64,000 nt of DNA from UBA1794 sp964439955 (GTDB lineage: Bacteria; Bacteroidota; Bacteroidia; Bacteroidales; Bacteroidaceae): positions 62,001 to 126,000 of the forward strand of contig CAYTPX010000001.1 in the NCBI GenBank assembly GCA_964439955.1, in the 5' to 3' direction. The notes beneath the pieces were generated by a model that did no database searches, was not told where the DNA came from, and saw only the letters and a program-made list of their open reading frames with translations. A program made the translations under genes and the position numbers. Shown one piece after another: positions 18,692-27,144 of the stretch. Position 1 is the first letter of the stretch, and every line of letters starts with the position of its first letter.

Positions 18692-19213
18692 TCAAGGTAT
18701 CCGTTCCAAAGTGAGGAAAGTAAAGGGATAAGGATTGCGGTCGTCGGCCGGATGGGCCTCCATTTCCACCGTCCGCCATGCGGAAGGGTCGAAATCGGGG
18801 AAGAAAACATCGGCACCTGCCCCGTCGTATTCCACGGAGGTAAGGTACAAACGCCCAGCATAGGGAAGGGCATCGCGGTAAACGCTATGGCCGCCTATGA
18901 CAAACACCTCCCCCGCCCCGTCCGAAGCCTCCCCGCCTTCGGGAAAACGGCACGCGCCGATTGCCTCGTCGAGGCTGGCAAAACATTCGGCGCCGGGGAA
19001 CTTGGCCCCGGGCCGCCTGCTCAAGACAAGGTTGCGGCGATTGGGAAGAGCCCCCTTGGGCAGGGACTCGAACGTGCGGCGCCCCATGATTATGGGATGC
19101 CCCGTGGTGAGTTGCTTGAAGCGGCGCAAGTCGGCCGGAAGGGGGCATAGCAGACCGCCGTCGCGGCCGATGCCCCCATTTTGCGCAACCGCGGCAATGA
19201 GCGATATCATCAT
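18692..19213 (-). CDS. folA: Dihydrofolate reductase
   Basis: A 173-residue NADPH-dependent reductase that makes tetrahydrofolate. Family motifs are LPADLRRFKQLTTGHPIIMGRRTFESLP and EVFVIGGHSVY; the substrate-binding Asp is in LPADL. At the place of the conserved active-site Trp (E. coli W22) this protein has Cys (GGLLCPLPADL). A segment near residues 85-95 (CRFPEGGEASDG) is longer than usual and its DNA resembles the dispersed repeat. It lies 12 bases downstream of the Lrp regulator. Confidence 0.93.
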   Translation of the reverse strand: MMISLIAAVAQNGGIGRDGGLLCPLPADLRRFKQLTTGHPIIMGRRTFESLPKGALPNRRNLVLSRRPGAKFPGAECFASLDEAIGACRFPEGGEASDGAGEVFVIGGHSVYRDALPYAGRLYLTSVEYDGAGADVFFPDFDPSAWRTVEMEAHPADDRNPYPFTFLTLERIP

Positions 19214-19225
19214 CGTCCTGCCCTT

Positions 19226-19714
19226 TCAATTTTCCCCGCCACCAGAGTCCGAGACATCGGGTATCGACATCGGACGGTTCAGGGCTTCGTGGAAAGAGAT
19301 GAGCGTCTCCGTACGGGAAAGGCCGAGGGGTTGCAGCTTTTCATGGATGATTTGGAGCAAATGTTCATTATTATATGCGTAAATCTTGATGAACATGTCG
19401 TACTGCCCCGTAGTATAATGGCACTCCACTACCTCGGGAATGGCCTTCAACGCTTCCAATACTTGCTCGAAGGCGGCAGGGTCTTTCAGATTCAGCCCCA
19501 TGTAGGCGCACGTATCGTAGCCTACTTTTTCAGGATCAATGACATATTGCGAACCCTTGACCACGCCCAACGCACCCAACTTCTGTATGCGTTGGTGGAT
19601 TGCTGCGCCCGAAACGTTGCATGCGCGGGCTACTTCAAGAAAAGGGATACGGGCATCGCGGGCAATCATCCGCAAAATTTGCACGTCGAGCTTGTCTAAT
19701 TGTGAATGTCTCAT
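19226..19714 (-). CDS. Lrp/AsnC-family regulator
   Basis: A 162-residue transcription factor: N-terminal winged helix (LDKLDVQILRMIARDARIPFLEVARACNVSGAAIHQRIQKLG) and a C-terminal RAM domain that senses small ligands and oligomerises. The ligand cannot be told from sequence. The start was chosen at MRHSQLDKLD, where the family begins; an upstream Met adds 13 unlikely residues. It is transcribed with folA and diverges from the M64 peptidase gene about 100 bases away, which it could regulate. Confidence 0.92.
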   Translation of the reverse strand: MRHSQLDKLDVQILRMIARDARIPFLEVARACNVSGAAIHQRIQKLGALGVVKGSQYVIDPEKVGYDTCAYMGLNLKDPAAFEQVLEALKAIPEVVECHYTTGQYDMFIKIYAYNNEHLLQIIHEKLQPLGLSRTETLISFHEALNRPMSIPDVSDSGGGEN

Positions 19715-19780
19715 AGCATGAATTTTCGGCGAATATACGGAAAATCCCACCAAGACAAGGCTTTTCCCTGAGAAATGTGC

Positions 19781-19788
19781 TATTTTTG
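19781..19788 (+). promoter_or_regulatory. -7 box TATTTTTG
   Basis: A TAnnTTTG match 28 bases before the M64 peptidase start; supports choosing the internal MKPLLLS start. Confidence 0.55.
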
Positions 19789-19816
19789 CACCAAAATACC
19801 CATATCTGATATAAAA

Positions 19817-21070
19817 ATGAAACCACTTTTATTATCCATGGCCCTATTCCTCTGTGCCACAGGGCAAGCACAAACCTTCGACGAGTACTTTACCGACCAA
19901 ACTTTGCGCTTGGACTATCAATTTGCGGGCTTCCGCGAACCGAGAAGCAACACTGGAGAACAATTCATTTACTTGCAGGATCTCTACAAACTGCCGGGAT
20001 GGGCAGGCAGGAGGCAGCACCTTTCGGAACTCCCCCTTGCCGGAAACTACCAACTGACAGTAACCGACGCCGAAACCCAGCAAGTCATCTACCGGTACTC
20101 CTTCAGCACCTTGTTCAGCGAATGGCTTGACACCGACGAAGCGCAGCACCTGCAACGCGCCTTCCCCAACACTTTCCTCGTGCCCTACCCCAAAAAGCCG
20201 GTAGACATCAGCATCTCTTGCCGGACGAAGAAAGGCACATACGAAAACAAGATAACCCACCGGGTCGATCCCTCCGACATTCTCATCCGCCCATTGGGGG
20301 AAAAGGGCACAACCCCCTATGAAGTTATCCAACACTGCGGCACTCCGGACCAATGCATCGACCTCGTTTTCGTGGCCGAGGGCTATAAAGAGTCAGAGAT
20401 GGACAGTTTTATCGTCGATGTGAAACGCTGTTGCGAATCGCTCTTCAACCACGAGCCGTTCAAGCAAATGAAAGACCGGTTCAACGTGCTGGCCGTGAAA
20501 AGCCCCTCCCCCGAAAGCGGCGTAAGCATACCGCGCAACAACGACTGGAAGCAGAACCTCTTCGGCTCCCACTTCGACACATTCTACTCCGACCGCTACC
20601 TCACGAGCAGCGCCATCCATAAGATCAACGATGTATTGGCGGGCATCCCCTACGAACAAATCATCGTTTTAGCCAACAGTACCACCTATGGCGGTGGCGG
20701 GGTCTACAACTCTTTCACCTTGGCCGACGCGCGCAACGAGAAAACCCCGGCCGTCGTGGTCCACGAGTTCGGGCACACCTTCGGCGGACTGGCCGACGAA
20801 TATTTCTACGAACAAGACCTCATGACCGACACCTACCCGCTCGACGTGGAGCCATGGGAGCAAAACATCACCACCAAGGTGGACTTCGCCTCGAAATGGG
20901 AAGACCTCTACAAAGAAGGCAAGGCCGAACTCCACGAAGGCGGCGGCTACTCCACGAAAGGAATCTGGCGCCCGATGTTCGACTGCCGCATGCGCACCAA
21001 CGAATGCAAGGAATTCTGCCCCGTTTGCCAACGCGCGCTGACCCGAATCATCGACTTCTATACGCGTTAA
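19817..21070 (+). CDS. Secreted M64 (IgA-peptidase-like) zinc metallopeptidase
   Basis: A 417-residue protein with signal peptide (cleavage near TGQAQ), an M64 N-terminal beta domain, and the catalytic domain carrying HEFGHTFGGLAD from residue 316, in which His316, His320 and the downstream Asp bind zinc. M64 is named after a Clostridium ramosum IgA peptidase; Bacteroidales members are common, and most have no tested substrate. Four Cys near the C-terminus may form disulfides. It is monocistronic with two terminators downstream. Confidence 0.92.
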   Translation: MKPLLLSMALFLCATGQAQTFDEYFTDQTLRLDYQFAGFREPRSNTGEQFIYLQDLYKLPGWAGRRQHLSELPLAGNYQLTVTDAETQQVIYRYSFSTLFSEWLDTDEAQHLQRAFPNTFLVPYPKKPVDISISCRTKKGTYENKITHRVDPSDILIRPLGEKGTTPYEVIQHCGTPDQCIDLVFVAEGYKESEMDSFIVDVKRCCESLFNHEPFKQMKDRFNVLAVKSPSPESGVSIPRNNDWKQNLFGSHFDTFYSDRYLTSSAIHKINDVLAGIPYEQIIVLANSTTYGGGGVYNSFTLADARNEKTPAVVVHEFGHTFGGLADEYFYEQDLMTDTYPLDVEPWEQNITTKVDFASKWEDLYKEGKAELHEGGGYSTKGIWRPMFDCRMRTNECKEFCPVCQRALTRIIDFYTR

Positions 21071-21110
21071 GCCCCGGCGGTTTCCTTAACCGGACGAGCC
21101 ATTTACCAGA

Positions 21111-21146
21111 ACGCCCCCTTGCCTGCCAGGACGGACAAGGGGGCGT
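21111..21146 (+). terminator. Terminator after M64 peptidase
   Basis: An 11-bp perfect stem (ACGCCCCCTTG) with a 14-base loop and a following T/C tract. Confidence 0.7.
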
Positions 21147-21268
21147 CTTCGTCCCTTACCGCGGGAACGGGCCGCACAAGGCTGCCAAACACATTATGGG
21201 CAGACCTTCAGCAACAGGGAGCAATACAGGCTGTCCGCGAATAAAGCCGCGCCACTCTCCGACAATTC

Positions 21269-21305
21269 ATGCAGCGCTTTCTAGGAAAAGCGTTGCATCT
21301 TTTTA
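21269..21305 (+). terminator. Second hairpin with T tract
   Basis: A 12-bp stem with one G-T pair (ATGCAGCGCTTT with AAAGCGTTGCAT) and CTTTTTAT after it. It lies 122 bases past the first terminator with no gene between. Confidence 0.65.
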
Positions 21306-21328
21306 TCACTCCCCGTAGCGGAAAAGAA

Positions 21329-21360
21329 TTTGCATAATCTTCAGGAAAACGTTACCTTTG
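21329..21360 (+). promoter_or_regulatory. Promoter of tRNA-Leu(UAG)
   Basis: A textbook Bacteroidetes promoter: -33 TTTG, 20-base spacer, -7 TACCTTTG. It ends 24 bases before the tRNA. Confidence 0.8.
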
Positions 21361-21384
21361 CGCCACATTTTGGAAAGACACGTT

Positions 21385-21466
21385 GCGGCTGTGGCGTAAT
21401 TGGTAGCCGCGCCAGACTTAGGATCTGGTGTTTCACGACGTGCAGGTTCGAGTCCTGTCAGCCGCA
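21385..21466 (+). tRNA. tRNA-Leu, anticodon UAG
   Basis: Acceptor GCGGCTG pairs with CAGCCGC; the anticodon stem CCAGA/TCTGG encloses CTTAGGA, giving UAG; the T arm has GGTTCGAGTCC. It has a class II variable arm and the CCA tail is not encoded. Confidence 0.96.
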
Positions 21467-21472
21467 CCCAGC

Positions 21473-21516
21473 AAAAAGGAATCCTTCCGCCGACCATGGG
21501 GAAGGATTCCTTTTTT
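21473..21516. terminator. Bidirectional terminator between tRNA-Leu and hydrolase
   Basis: A 16-base arm AAAAAGGAATCCTTCC pairs with its complement, with T runs on both strands; it serves the tRNA on plus and the hydrolase gene on minus. Confidence 0.85.
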
Positions 21517-21588
21517 CGTTTCGTTGCAAGTTGGCGGCACTTTCCCCCGACTGCGCTGCCGGGACACCACCTGCGGGGAAGCGGAGAC

Positions 21589-22416
21589 CTACCTGCCAAG
21601 CCGCAGGAAGTCGGCCACCTGCCCGAGGGCTTCCTCCCAAGCCCCGCCCGCGAAGCCATGGCCTGCCCCGCGGACCACGTGGAGTTGCGCGTCGGGGTAC
21701 ACTTGGAGCGCGCGCCGCGAGTAACCGAGCGGCACGACGGGATCCTCGTCGCCATGCACGATGAGCACCGGGCCGCCATAACGCCCGATCTGCGGGTAGA
21801 CCTCCATGCCGCGTAGCTCGCGGAAGAAACGCCGACCGAGGGGCACACCCCACACGAACGTGGTGTCGGGGATGTCCGCCTCGCGGACGTAACGGCTGTT
21901 CCAGTTGTCGGGAATACAGAAAGCAGGATAGACCAGCACCAAACGGCTTATGAGCTGGGATTGCCCGGCTGCGGCAAGTGCCGCGACCAGCCCGCCTTGG
22001 CTCTCGCCTATGACGGCGACCGCGGTGCTGTCCACGTCGGGGCGGGCGCGGAAGTAGCGCACGATGGCCTCCAAGTCGCCCACCTCGTCCCGGACGGACA
22101 TGTCCATCGTATCCCCTGCGCTGCGGCTGTGCGCCGCACCGCAGGGGAAGTCGAAGGCATAACAGCGGTATCCCAGCGCGCAAAGCGTGTCGAAGTAGTT
22201 GCGCCCGGAGTGGTGGCTGCCGTTGAAGCCATGCGCGATGATGGCCACGGGAAGCCGCCCGTCGGTTTCCCCGGGCGAGGCCAGCAGGCCATAGATGCGG
22301 CGTCCGCCATGTTCAATCCATATTTCTTCGACCACCGGGCCGGCGGCCGTGGCCAACTGCCTTGCGCCAAGCATCCAGGCCAAGCAGAGCAAGATGGTGG
22401 GGAGGGTGTGTCTCAT
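21589..22416 (-). CDS. Secreted alpha/beta hydrolase
   Basis: A 275-residue serine hydrolase with a signal peptide (to about residue 25). The nucleophile elbow GESQGG, the acid Asp in HGDEDPVVP and the His in GAGHGF form a complete triad; HGFNGSH supplies the oxyanion region. It resembles prolyl-oligopeptidase-like or esterase members of the fold, but the substrate is not predictable. The start was set at MRHTLPT, the beginning of the signal peptide. It lies downstream of the GH3-type gene with a repeat and terminator between. Confidence 0.87.
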   Translation of the reverse strand: MRHTLPTILLCLAWMLGARQLATAAGPVVEEIWIEHGGRRIYGLLASPGETDGRLPVAIIAHGFNGSHHSGRNYFDTLCALGYRCYAFDFPCGAAHSRSAGDTMDMSVRDEVGDLEAIVRYFRARPDVDSTAVAVIGESQGGLVAALAAAGQSQLISRLVLVYPAFCIPDNWNSRYVREADIPDTTFVWGVPLGRRFFRELRGMEVYPQIGRYGGPVLIVHGDEDPVVPLGYSRRALQVYPDAQLHVVRGAGHGFAGGAWEEALGQVADFLRLGR

Positions 22417-22454
22417 AGCAATCCGATGCGTCAGGTGGTTTGGGGTGATTATCG

Positions 22455-22526
22455 CCTTCCCGGGAAAAGGCCGGGCGTTTTTCCCGGAAAGCCTTGGCAC
22501 TTCCCCCTGGAAACGCCAAGGCTTTT
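22455..22526. repeat. Repeat copies overlapping the GH3-type gene terminator
   Basis: Two units; the right one pairs AAAGCCTTGGC (22488-22498) with GCCAAGGCTTT (22515-22525). On the minus strand it directly follows the GH3-type stop codon. Confidence 0.6.
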
Positions 22527-24040
22527 CACTCCCCGTTGAGGCGGAGTATCTCGTCGATGTACGTGCGGTCGTTGCATAGGCGCGGCACCTTGTGCTGCCC
22601 GCCCAGCTTCCCTTTCTGTGCCAGCCAGTCGTGGAAGAGGTTTTCCCTAGCCACCACGATTTCCGGCATCTGCAGGGCAATGTCCTTCCAGCGCTTGGCT
22701 TCGTAGTCGGAGTTCAACTCCTTGAGGGAAGCGTCGAGCACGGAAGCGAAGTGCGCCACGCTGTCGGGCATCCGCGCGAACTCAATGACCCACTGGTGCC
22801 GGCATTTCGCCCGGCTGTCCATGAAGACCGGCGCAGCGGTGTAGTCCGCTACCAGCGCGCCGCAGGCGCTGCAGGCGCGCGCCAAGGCCTTGTCGGCGTT
22901 ATCCACCACGAGTTCCTCGCCGAAGGCATTGATGAAATGCTTCGTCCGGCCGGAGATTACGAATTTCCACGGGGCCTTCGAGGTGAAGCGCACCGTGTCG
23001 CCGATGAGGTAGCGCCACAGTCCCGCGCAGTTGTTCAGCACCAAGGCGTAATTCTTCCCTATCTCCACGCCGGAGAGCGGCACGGTACGCGGGTTTTCCG
23101 AGCCGAATTCGTCCATCGGGAGGAACTCGTAAAACATCCCGTAGTCCACCATCAGCAACATTGCCGGGTCGCCCGGGTCATCCTGCACGCCGAAAAAGCC
23201 CTCGCTCGCGTTGTAAGTCTCCATGTAGTGCATGTCTTCCTTCCGGATCACCTGCCGGTATTGCTCGCGGTAGGGCGTGAAAGCCACGCCACCATGGAAG
23301 AAAACCTCCAGGTTGGGCCATACTTCCTCGAGCCCTTCCTTGCCCGTCTTGTGCAGGATATGCTTGATGAGCACCAAGAACCACGAGGGCACGCCGCTCA
23401 AGTTGGTCACGTTGGCCGGGATTACCGCGTCGGCCATCACGCGGAGCTTGGACTCCCACTCGCCCATGAGGGCTATTTCCTTCGAAGGCACCCGGATGAG
23501 ATTGACCAACGGGGGGATGTTTTCCATCAAGATGGCCGAGAGGTCGCCCACCAGGCTGTGGGGCGTGTTCAGGTTCGGGCTGTGGCTGCCGCCCAATATC
23601 AGCCCCTTGCCGTCGAAAAAGCGGCTACGCGGGTTCACCTTATGCAAGTACAAGGCAACGCAGTCCTGCCCCCCGCGGTAGTGTATCGTCCGCAACGCGT
23701 CGGCCGTCACGGGCAGGTATTTGCTCTTGTCGTTCGTCGTGCCGCTCGATTTGGCAAACCACTTCGTGCGGCCCGGCCAGAGGATGTCACTCCCGCCTTG
23801 GCGCACGCGCTCCACGTAGCCTTTCACTTCCTCGTACGTCTGCAAGGGCACGCGGCGGCAATACTCCTCATAGCTGCGGATCTCGCCATAGCCGTAGGTG
23901 CGGCCCCACTCCGTGTTGCGCGCACGGTGGAGCAATGAGCGGAAAGCGGCCTCCTGCAAGGCCTCCGACTCCGTGGCATAACGGTCGATGGCATGGACGC
24001 GGCTTTTAAAAAAAGGGGATATCAAGGGGGTTATTTTCAT
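22526..24040 (-). CDS. GH3 auxin-responsive-promoter family protein
   Basis: A 504-residue member of the plant GH3-like adenylate-forming superfamily. The ATP motif SSGTTNDKSKYLPVT is near residues 97-111 and later motifs YNASEGFFG, LVLNNCAGLWRYLIGDTVRF and ISGRTKHFINAFGEELV match the acyl-adenylating core. Plant enzymes conjugate acids to amino acids; bacterial members in gut Bacteroidetes have no established substrate. The start was set at MKITPLISPFFKSR, where the family begins; the longer frame upstream is repeat DNA. It is monocistronic. Confidence 0.9.
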   Translation of the reverse strand: MKITPLISPFFKSRVHAIDRYATESEALQEAAFRSLLHRARNTEWGRTYGYGEIRSYEEYCRRVPLQTYEEVKGYVERVRQGGSDILWPGRTKWFAKSSGTTNDKSKYLPVTADALRTIHYRGGQDCVALYLHKVNPRSRFFDGKGLILGGSHSPNLNTPHSLVGDLSAILMENIPPLVNLIRVPSKEIALMGEWESKLRVMADAVIPANVTNLSGVPSWFLVLIKHILHKTGKEGLEEVWPNLEVFFHGGVAFTPYREQYRQVIRKEDMHYMETYNASEGFFGVQDDPGDPAMLLMVDYGMFYEFLPMDEFGSENPRTVPLSGVEIGKNYALVLNNCAGLWRYLIGDTVRFTSKAPWKFVISGRTKHFINAFGEELVVDNADKALARACSACGALVADYTAAPVFMDSRAKCRHQWVIEFARMPDSVAHFASVLDASLKELNSDYEAKRWKDIALQMPEIVVARENLFHDWLAQKGKLGGQHKVPRLCNDRTYIDEILRLNGE

Positions 24041-24118
24041 ACTGTCTTTCCTTTCCGACCGGAAGCCTCCCCAAGGCAGCACAGCAAGGCCTGCCCGGGG
24101 AAACGGTCCAGTCCGGCG

Positions 24119-24126
24119 CAAAATTA
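24119..24126 (-). promoter_or_regulatory. -7 box TAATTTTG for the GH3-type gene
   Basis: A TAnnTTTG match on the minus strand, about 80 bases upstream of the start. Confidence 0.5.
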
Positions 24127-24254
24127 CCTCTATTTTCCAGAACAACCGCCCGCCAAGGCTCTTTTTCGCCGCAGGAAGGGAAAATAGCCCACCGGCGTGG
24201 CAAAAAATAAACGCCGGCCGCCCGGAAGAGCCGCACGAGGCCTCCCTCTCCGCT

Positions 24255-24355
24255 CCGCACCCGCCGGGAAAAAGCCCTGTCGGCCTTCCCGGAAAGCCTT
24301 GCGGGTTTCCCAAAAAAGGGCTGCCGCCCTTTCCCGGAAACGCAGGAAGGGGAAA
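24255..24355. repeat. Palindromic repeat cluster, GH3/rfbA gap
   Basis: Three or four units, including CTTCCCGGAAAGCCTTGCGG and CGCCCTTTCCCGGAAACGC, within the 400-base divergent gap. The rest of the gap holds the two promoters and nothing else I can identify. Confidence 0.6.
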
Positions 24356-24397
24356 TGGATTCCTATAAACATTTCTTGTCGTTTGCGCAGGAATGCG

Positions 24398-24405
24398 TAA
24401 CTTTG
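24398..24405 (+). promoter_or_regulatory. -7 box TAACTTTG of rfbAB
   Basis: A TAnnTTTG match 39 bases before the rfbA ATG. Confidence 0.6.
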
Positions 24406-24443
24406 CCCCCATACCCGCAATCGAACCTCAACGACAAAGACAA

Positions 24444-25307
24444 ATGAAAGGCATCATCCTTGCGGGGGGCAGCGCGACGCGCCTGTACCCGCTCTCCAAG
24501 GCTATCTCGAAACAAATCATGCCGGTCTACGACAAACCCATGATCTACTACCCGCTCTCCACGCTCATGCTGGCGGGAATCAGGGAAGTACTCATCATTT
24601 CCACCCCACGTGACCTGCCCATGTTCCGCAACCTCCTCGGGAGCGGGGAGGAGCTGGGCATGGCGTTCAGCTACAAGGTGCAGGAAACCCCCAATGGGTT
24701 GGCGCAAGCCTTCGTGCTCGGGGCCGACTTCCTCGCCGGGGGGCCGGGATGCCTCATCCTCGGCGACAACATGTTTTACGGGCAGAACTTCTCGGCAATG
24801 CTCCACCGCGCGGCGAACACACGGCAGGGGGCGTGCATCTTCGGCTACTACGTAAAAGACCCCCGCGCCTACGGAGTGGTAGAGTTCGACGAAGGGGGAA
24901 AAGTCATTTCCATCGAAGAAAAACCCGGACAGCCCAAGAGCAACTATGCCGTCCCGGGGCTCTATTTCTACGACGCTTCCGTTACCGAAAAGGCCGCCTC
25001 CCTCAAACCCTCGGCACGGGGAGAATATGAAATCACCGACCTCAACCGCCTGTACATGGAGGAGGGCACATTACGCGTCGAACTGTTCGGACGCGGCTTC
25101 GCATGGCTCGACACAGGCAACTGCGACAGCCTCCTCGACGCGGGAAACTTCGTGGCCACCATACAGAACCGGCAGGGATTCTACGTAGGTTGCATCGAAG
25201 AAATCGCATGGCGCAACAAATGGATTGACGACATGCAGCTGCGCACCCTCGGCGAACGGCTGCAGAAAACCCACTACGGCCAGTACATCCTAGGGCTGCT
25301 CCAATAG
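24444..25307 (+). CDS. rfbA: Glucose-1-phosphate thymidylyltransferase
   Basis: A 287-residue nucleotidyltransferase that makes dTDP-glucose, the first step to dTDP-L-rhamnose. The signature LAGGSATRLYPLSKAISKQ opens the protein; LGDNMFYG, EEKPGQPKSNYAVPGLYFYD and WLDTGNCDSLLDA follow. The start was set at MKGIILAGG, immediately before the nucleotide-binding loop. rfbB follows after 59 bases, while rfbC and rfbD are not present here. Confidence 0.96.
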   Translation: MKGIILAGGSATRLYPLSKAISKQIMPVYDKPMIYYPLSTLMLAGIREVLIISTPRDLPMFRNLLGSGEELGMAFSYKVQETPNGLAQAFVLGADFLAGGPGCLILGDNMFYGQNFSAMLHRAANTRQGACIFGYYVKDPRAYGVVEFDEGGKVISIEEKPGQPKSNYAVPGLYFYDASVTEKAASLKPSARGEYEITDLNRLYMEEGTLRVELFGRGFAWLDTGNCDSLLDAGNFVATIQNRQGFYVGCIEEIAWRNKWIDDMQLRTLGERLQKTHYGQYILGLLQ

Positions 25308-25366
25308 GGACGGCCACCACATCAGATAATACCAAAAGCCAAAAGACATCTATCAAACGAGCGAAC

Positions 25367-26506
25367 ATGAAGACTTATTTAGTTACCGGAGCTGCCGGGT
25401 TCATCGGCGCGAACTACTTGAAATACATACTTGCCAAGCACAACGACATACGCGTCGTGGTACTCGATGCGCTCACCTACGCCGGAAACTTTGGCACCAT
25501 CGCCCAAGACATCGACAACACGCGCTGCTTCTTCGTCAAAGGGGACATCTGCGACCGCGAACTCGCCGGGAGGCTTTTCGACGAATACCAGTTCGACTAC
25601 GTGGTGAACTTCGCCGCCGAAAGCCATGTGGACAGGAGCATCGAAAATCCCCAGCTCTTCCTCGCCACAAACATCCTCGGGACGCAAAACCTCCTCGACG
25701 CGGCACGCCGCGCATGGGTCACGGGGAAAGACGCACAGGGCTATCCCACATGGCGCCCCGGGACACGCTACCACCAAGTCTCCACCGACGAAGTCTACGG
25801 AAGCCTCGGGCGCGAAGGCTATTTCACCGAGCAGACCCCCCTCTGCCCGCATAGCCCCTACAGCGCATCGAAGGCCAGTGCCGACTTTGTCGTCATGGCC
25901 TACCACGACACCTACAAGATGCCTGTCTCCATTACACGCTGTTCCAACAACTACGGCCCCTACCACTTCCCCGAGAAACTCATCCCGCTCATCATCAACA
26001 ACATCCTCGAAGGCAAGCAACTCCCCGTCTATGGAGACGGGAGCAACGTGCGCGACTGGCTCTACGTCGAAGACCACTGCAAGGCAATCGACCTCGTCCT
26101 GCGCGAAGGGAAGGAAGGAGAAATATACAACGTAGGGGGGCACAACGAACGGACGAACATCGACATCGTGAAGCTCACCATCAGCACCATACACCGCCTC
26201 ATGGAAGAAACCCCCGACTACCGGCAAGTACTCCGGAAGCGCGTGCCAGGCCCCGACGGGCAACCTGCCATTGACTGGATTGACGACAGCCTCATCACGT
26301 TTGTCGCAGACCGCCTCGGCCATGACCAACGCTACGCCATCGACCCGGCGAAGATAAAGGAAGAACTCGGCTGGTATCCGGAAACGACTTTCGAAGTAGG
26401 TATCGTAAAGACCATACGCTGGTATCTCGAACACCAAGATTGGGTGAAAGACGTCACCTCGGGCGACTATCAAAAATACTACGAACGCATGTACGCCAAC
26501 CGGTAA
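25367..26506 (+). CDS. rfbB: dTDP-glucose 4,6-dehydratase
   Basis: A 379-residue extended short-chain dehydrogenase using NAD. The Rossmann motif TGAAGFIGANY is near residues 7-17, the catalytic S/T-D-E appears in QVSTDEVYGS and the active-site YSASK near 165. It converts dTDP-glucose to the 4-keto-6-deoxy intermediate. It is slightly longer than the usual 350-360 residues because of segments such as VTGKDAQGYPTWRPGTR, typical of Bacteroidales RmlB. It is cotranscribed with rfbA and followed by a terminator. Confidence 0.96.
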   Translation: MKTYLVTGAAGFIGANYLKYILAKHNDIRVVVLDALTYAGNFGTIAQDIDNTRCFFVKGDICDRELAGRLFDEYQFDYVVNFAAESHVDRSIENPQLFLATNILGTQNLLDAARRAWVTGKDAQGYPTWRPGTRYHQVSTDEVYGSLGREGYFTEQTPLCPHSPYSASKASADFVVMAYHDTYKMPVSITRCSNNYGPYHFPEKLIPLIINNILEGKQLPVYGDGSNVRDWLYVEDHCKAIDLVLREGKEGEIYNVGGHNERTNIDIVKLTISTIHRLMEETPDYRQVLRKRVPGPDGQPAIDWIDDSLITFVADRLGHDQRYAIDPAKIKEELGWYPETTFEVGIVKTIRWYLEHQDWVKDVTSGDYQKYYERMYANR

Positions 26507-26568
26507 AGCGTGTGTCTCGGCGTGCCCGCCCAGAGATACCTCTTCCACCGGATATCACCCGGCATATC

Positions 26569-26620
26569 CCCCCTGCCTGTCCGACCCGACGCCACCGACA
26601 AGCAGGGGGAACTCTTTTTT
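26569..26620 (+). terminator. Terminator after rfbB
   Basis: A 13-bp stem with one mismatch (CCCCCTGCCTGTC with GACAAGCAGGGGG) followed by AACTCTTTTTT. It lies in the 284-base gap before the rpsF promoter. Confidence 0.7.
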
Positions 26621-26735
26621 GCTTCCACTCCCGGGGGAACGCTGTTTGGACACCCTTATAAAAAAGCACAAGTGCCGAAGCGCAAGGAATCTGCAATTTG
26701 CGCCCTAAAAACTTGGCACACGGGGAAATTAATAC

Positions 26736-26743
26736 TATCTTTG
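26736..26743 (+). promoter_or_regulatory. -7 box TATCTTTG of the rpsF operon
   Basis: A perfect match; a CTTG at the -33 position lies 20 bases upstream. The following leader is very AT-rich, as in Bacteroidetes ribosomal-protein messages. Confidence 0.75.
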
Positions 26744-26790
26744 CGCCCGCAAATTCAACTACATTTCATTTTTTTACATTCACTATTATT

Positions 26791-27144
26791 ATGAACCAGT
26801 ACGAAACCGTTTTCATTTTGACTCCCGTTTTGTCTGATGTCCAGATGAAGGAAGCGGTAGAGAAGTTCAAGGGCATTCTCACTGCAGAAGGCGCCGAGAT
26901 CATCAACGAAGAGAGCTGGGGCCTGAAAAAACTGGCATATCCCATCCAAAAAAAGTCTACCGGGTTCTATCAACTGATAGAGTTCAAAGCCGAACCCTCC
27001 ACTATCGACAAGCTGGAAATCAACTACCGGCGTGACGAGCGCGTGATTCGTTTCTTGACATTCCGCCAAGACAAATATGCAGCCGAGTACGCTGCTAAAA
27101 GAAGGAATATATTAGCCAACAAACAAGAGGAGAAGCAAGCATGA
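26791..27144 (+). CDS. rpsF: Ribosomal protein S6 (bS6)
   Basis: A 117-residue small-subunit protein that binds the 16S central domain with S18. The motifs MNQYETVFILTPVLSDVQ and ESWGLKKLAYPIQKKSTGFYQLIEFKA are diagnostic. The start was chosen at MNQYET; upstream sequence is promoter and leader. The stop overlaps the rpsR start by 4 bases (ATGA), implying translational coupling. Confidence 0.97.
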   Translation: MNQYETVFILTPVLSDVQMKEAVEKFKGILTAEGAEIINEESWGLKKLAYPIQKKSTGFYQLIEFKAEPSTIDKLEINYRRDERVIRFLTFRQDKYAAEYAAKRRNILANKQEEKQA

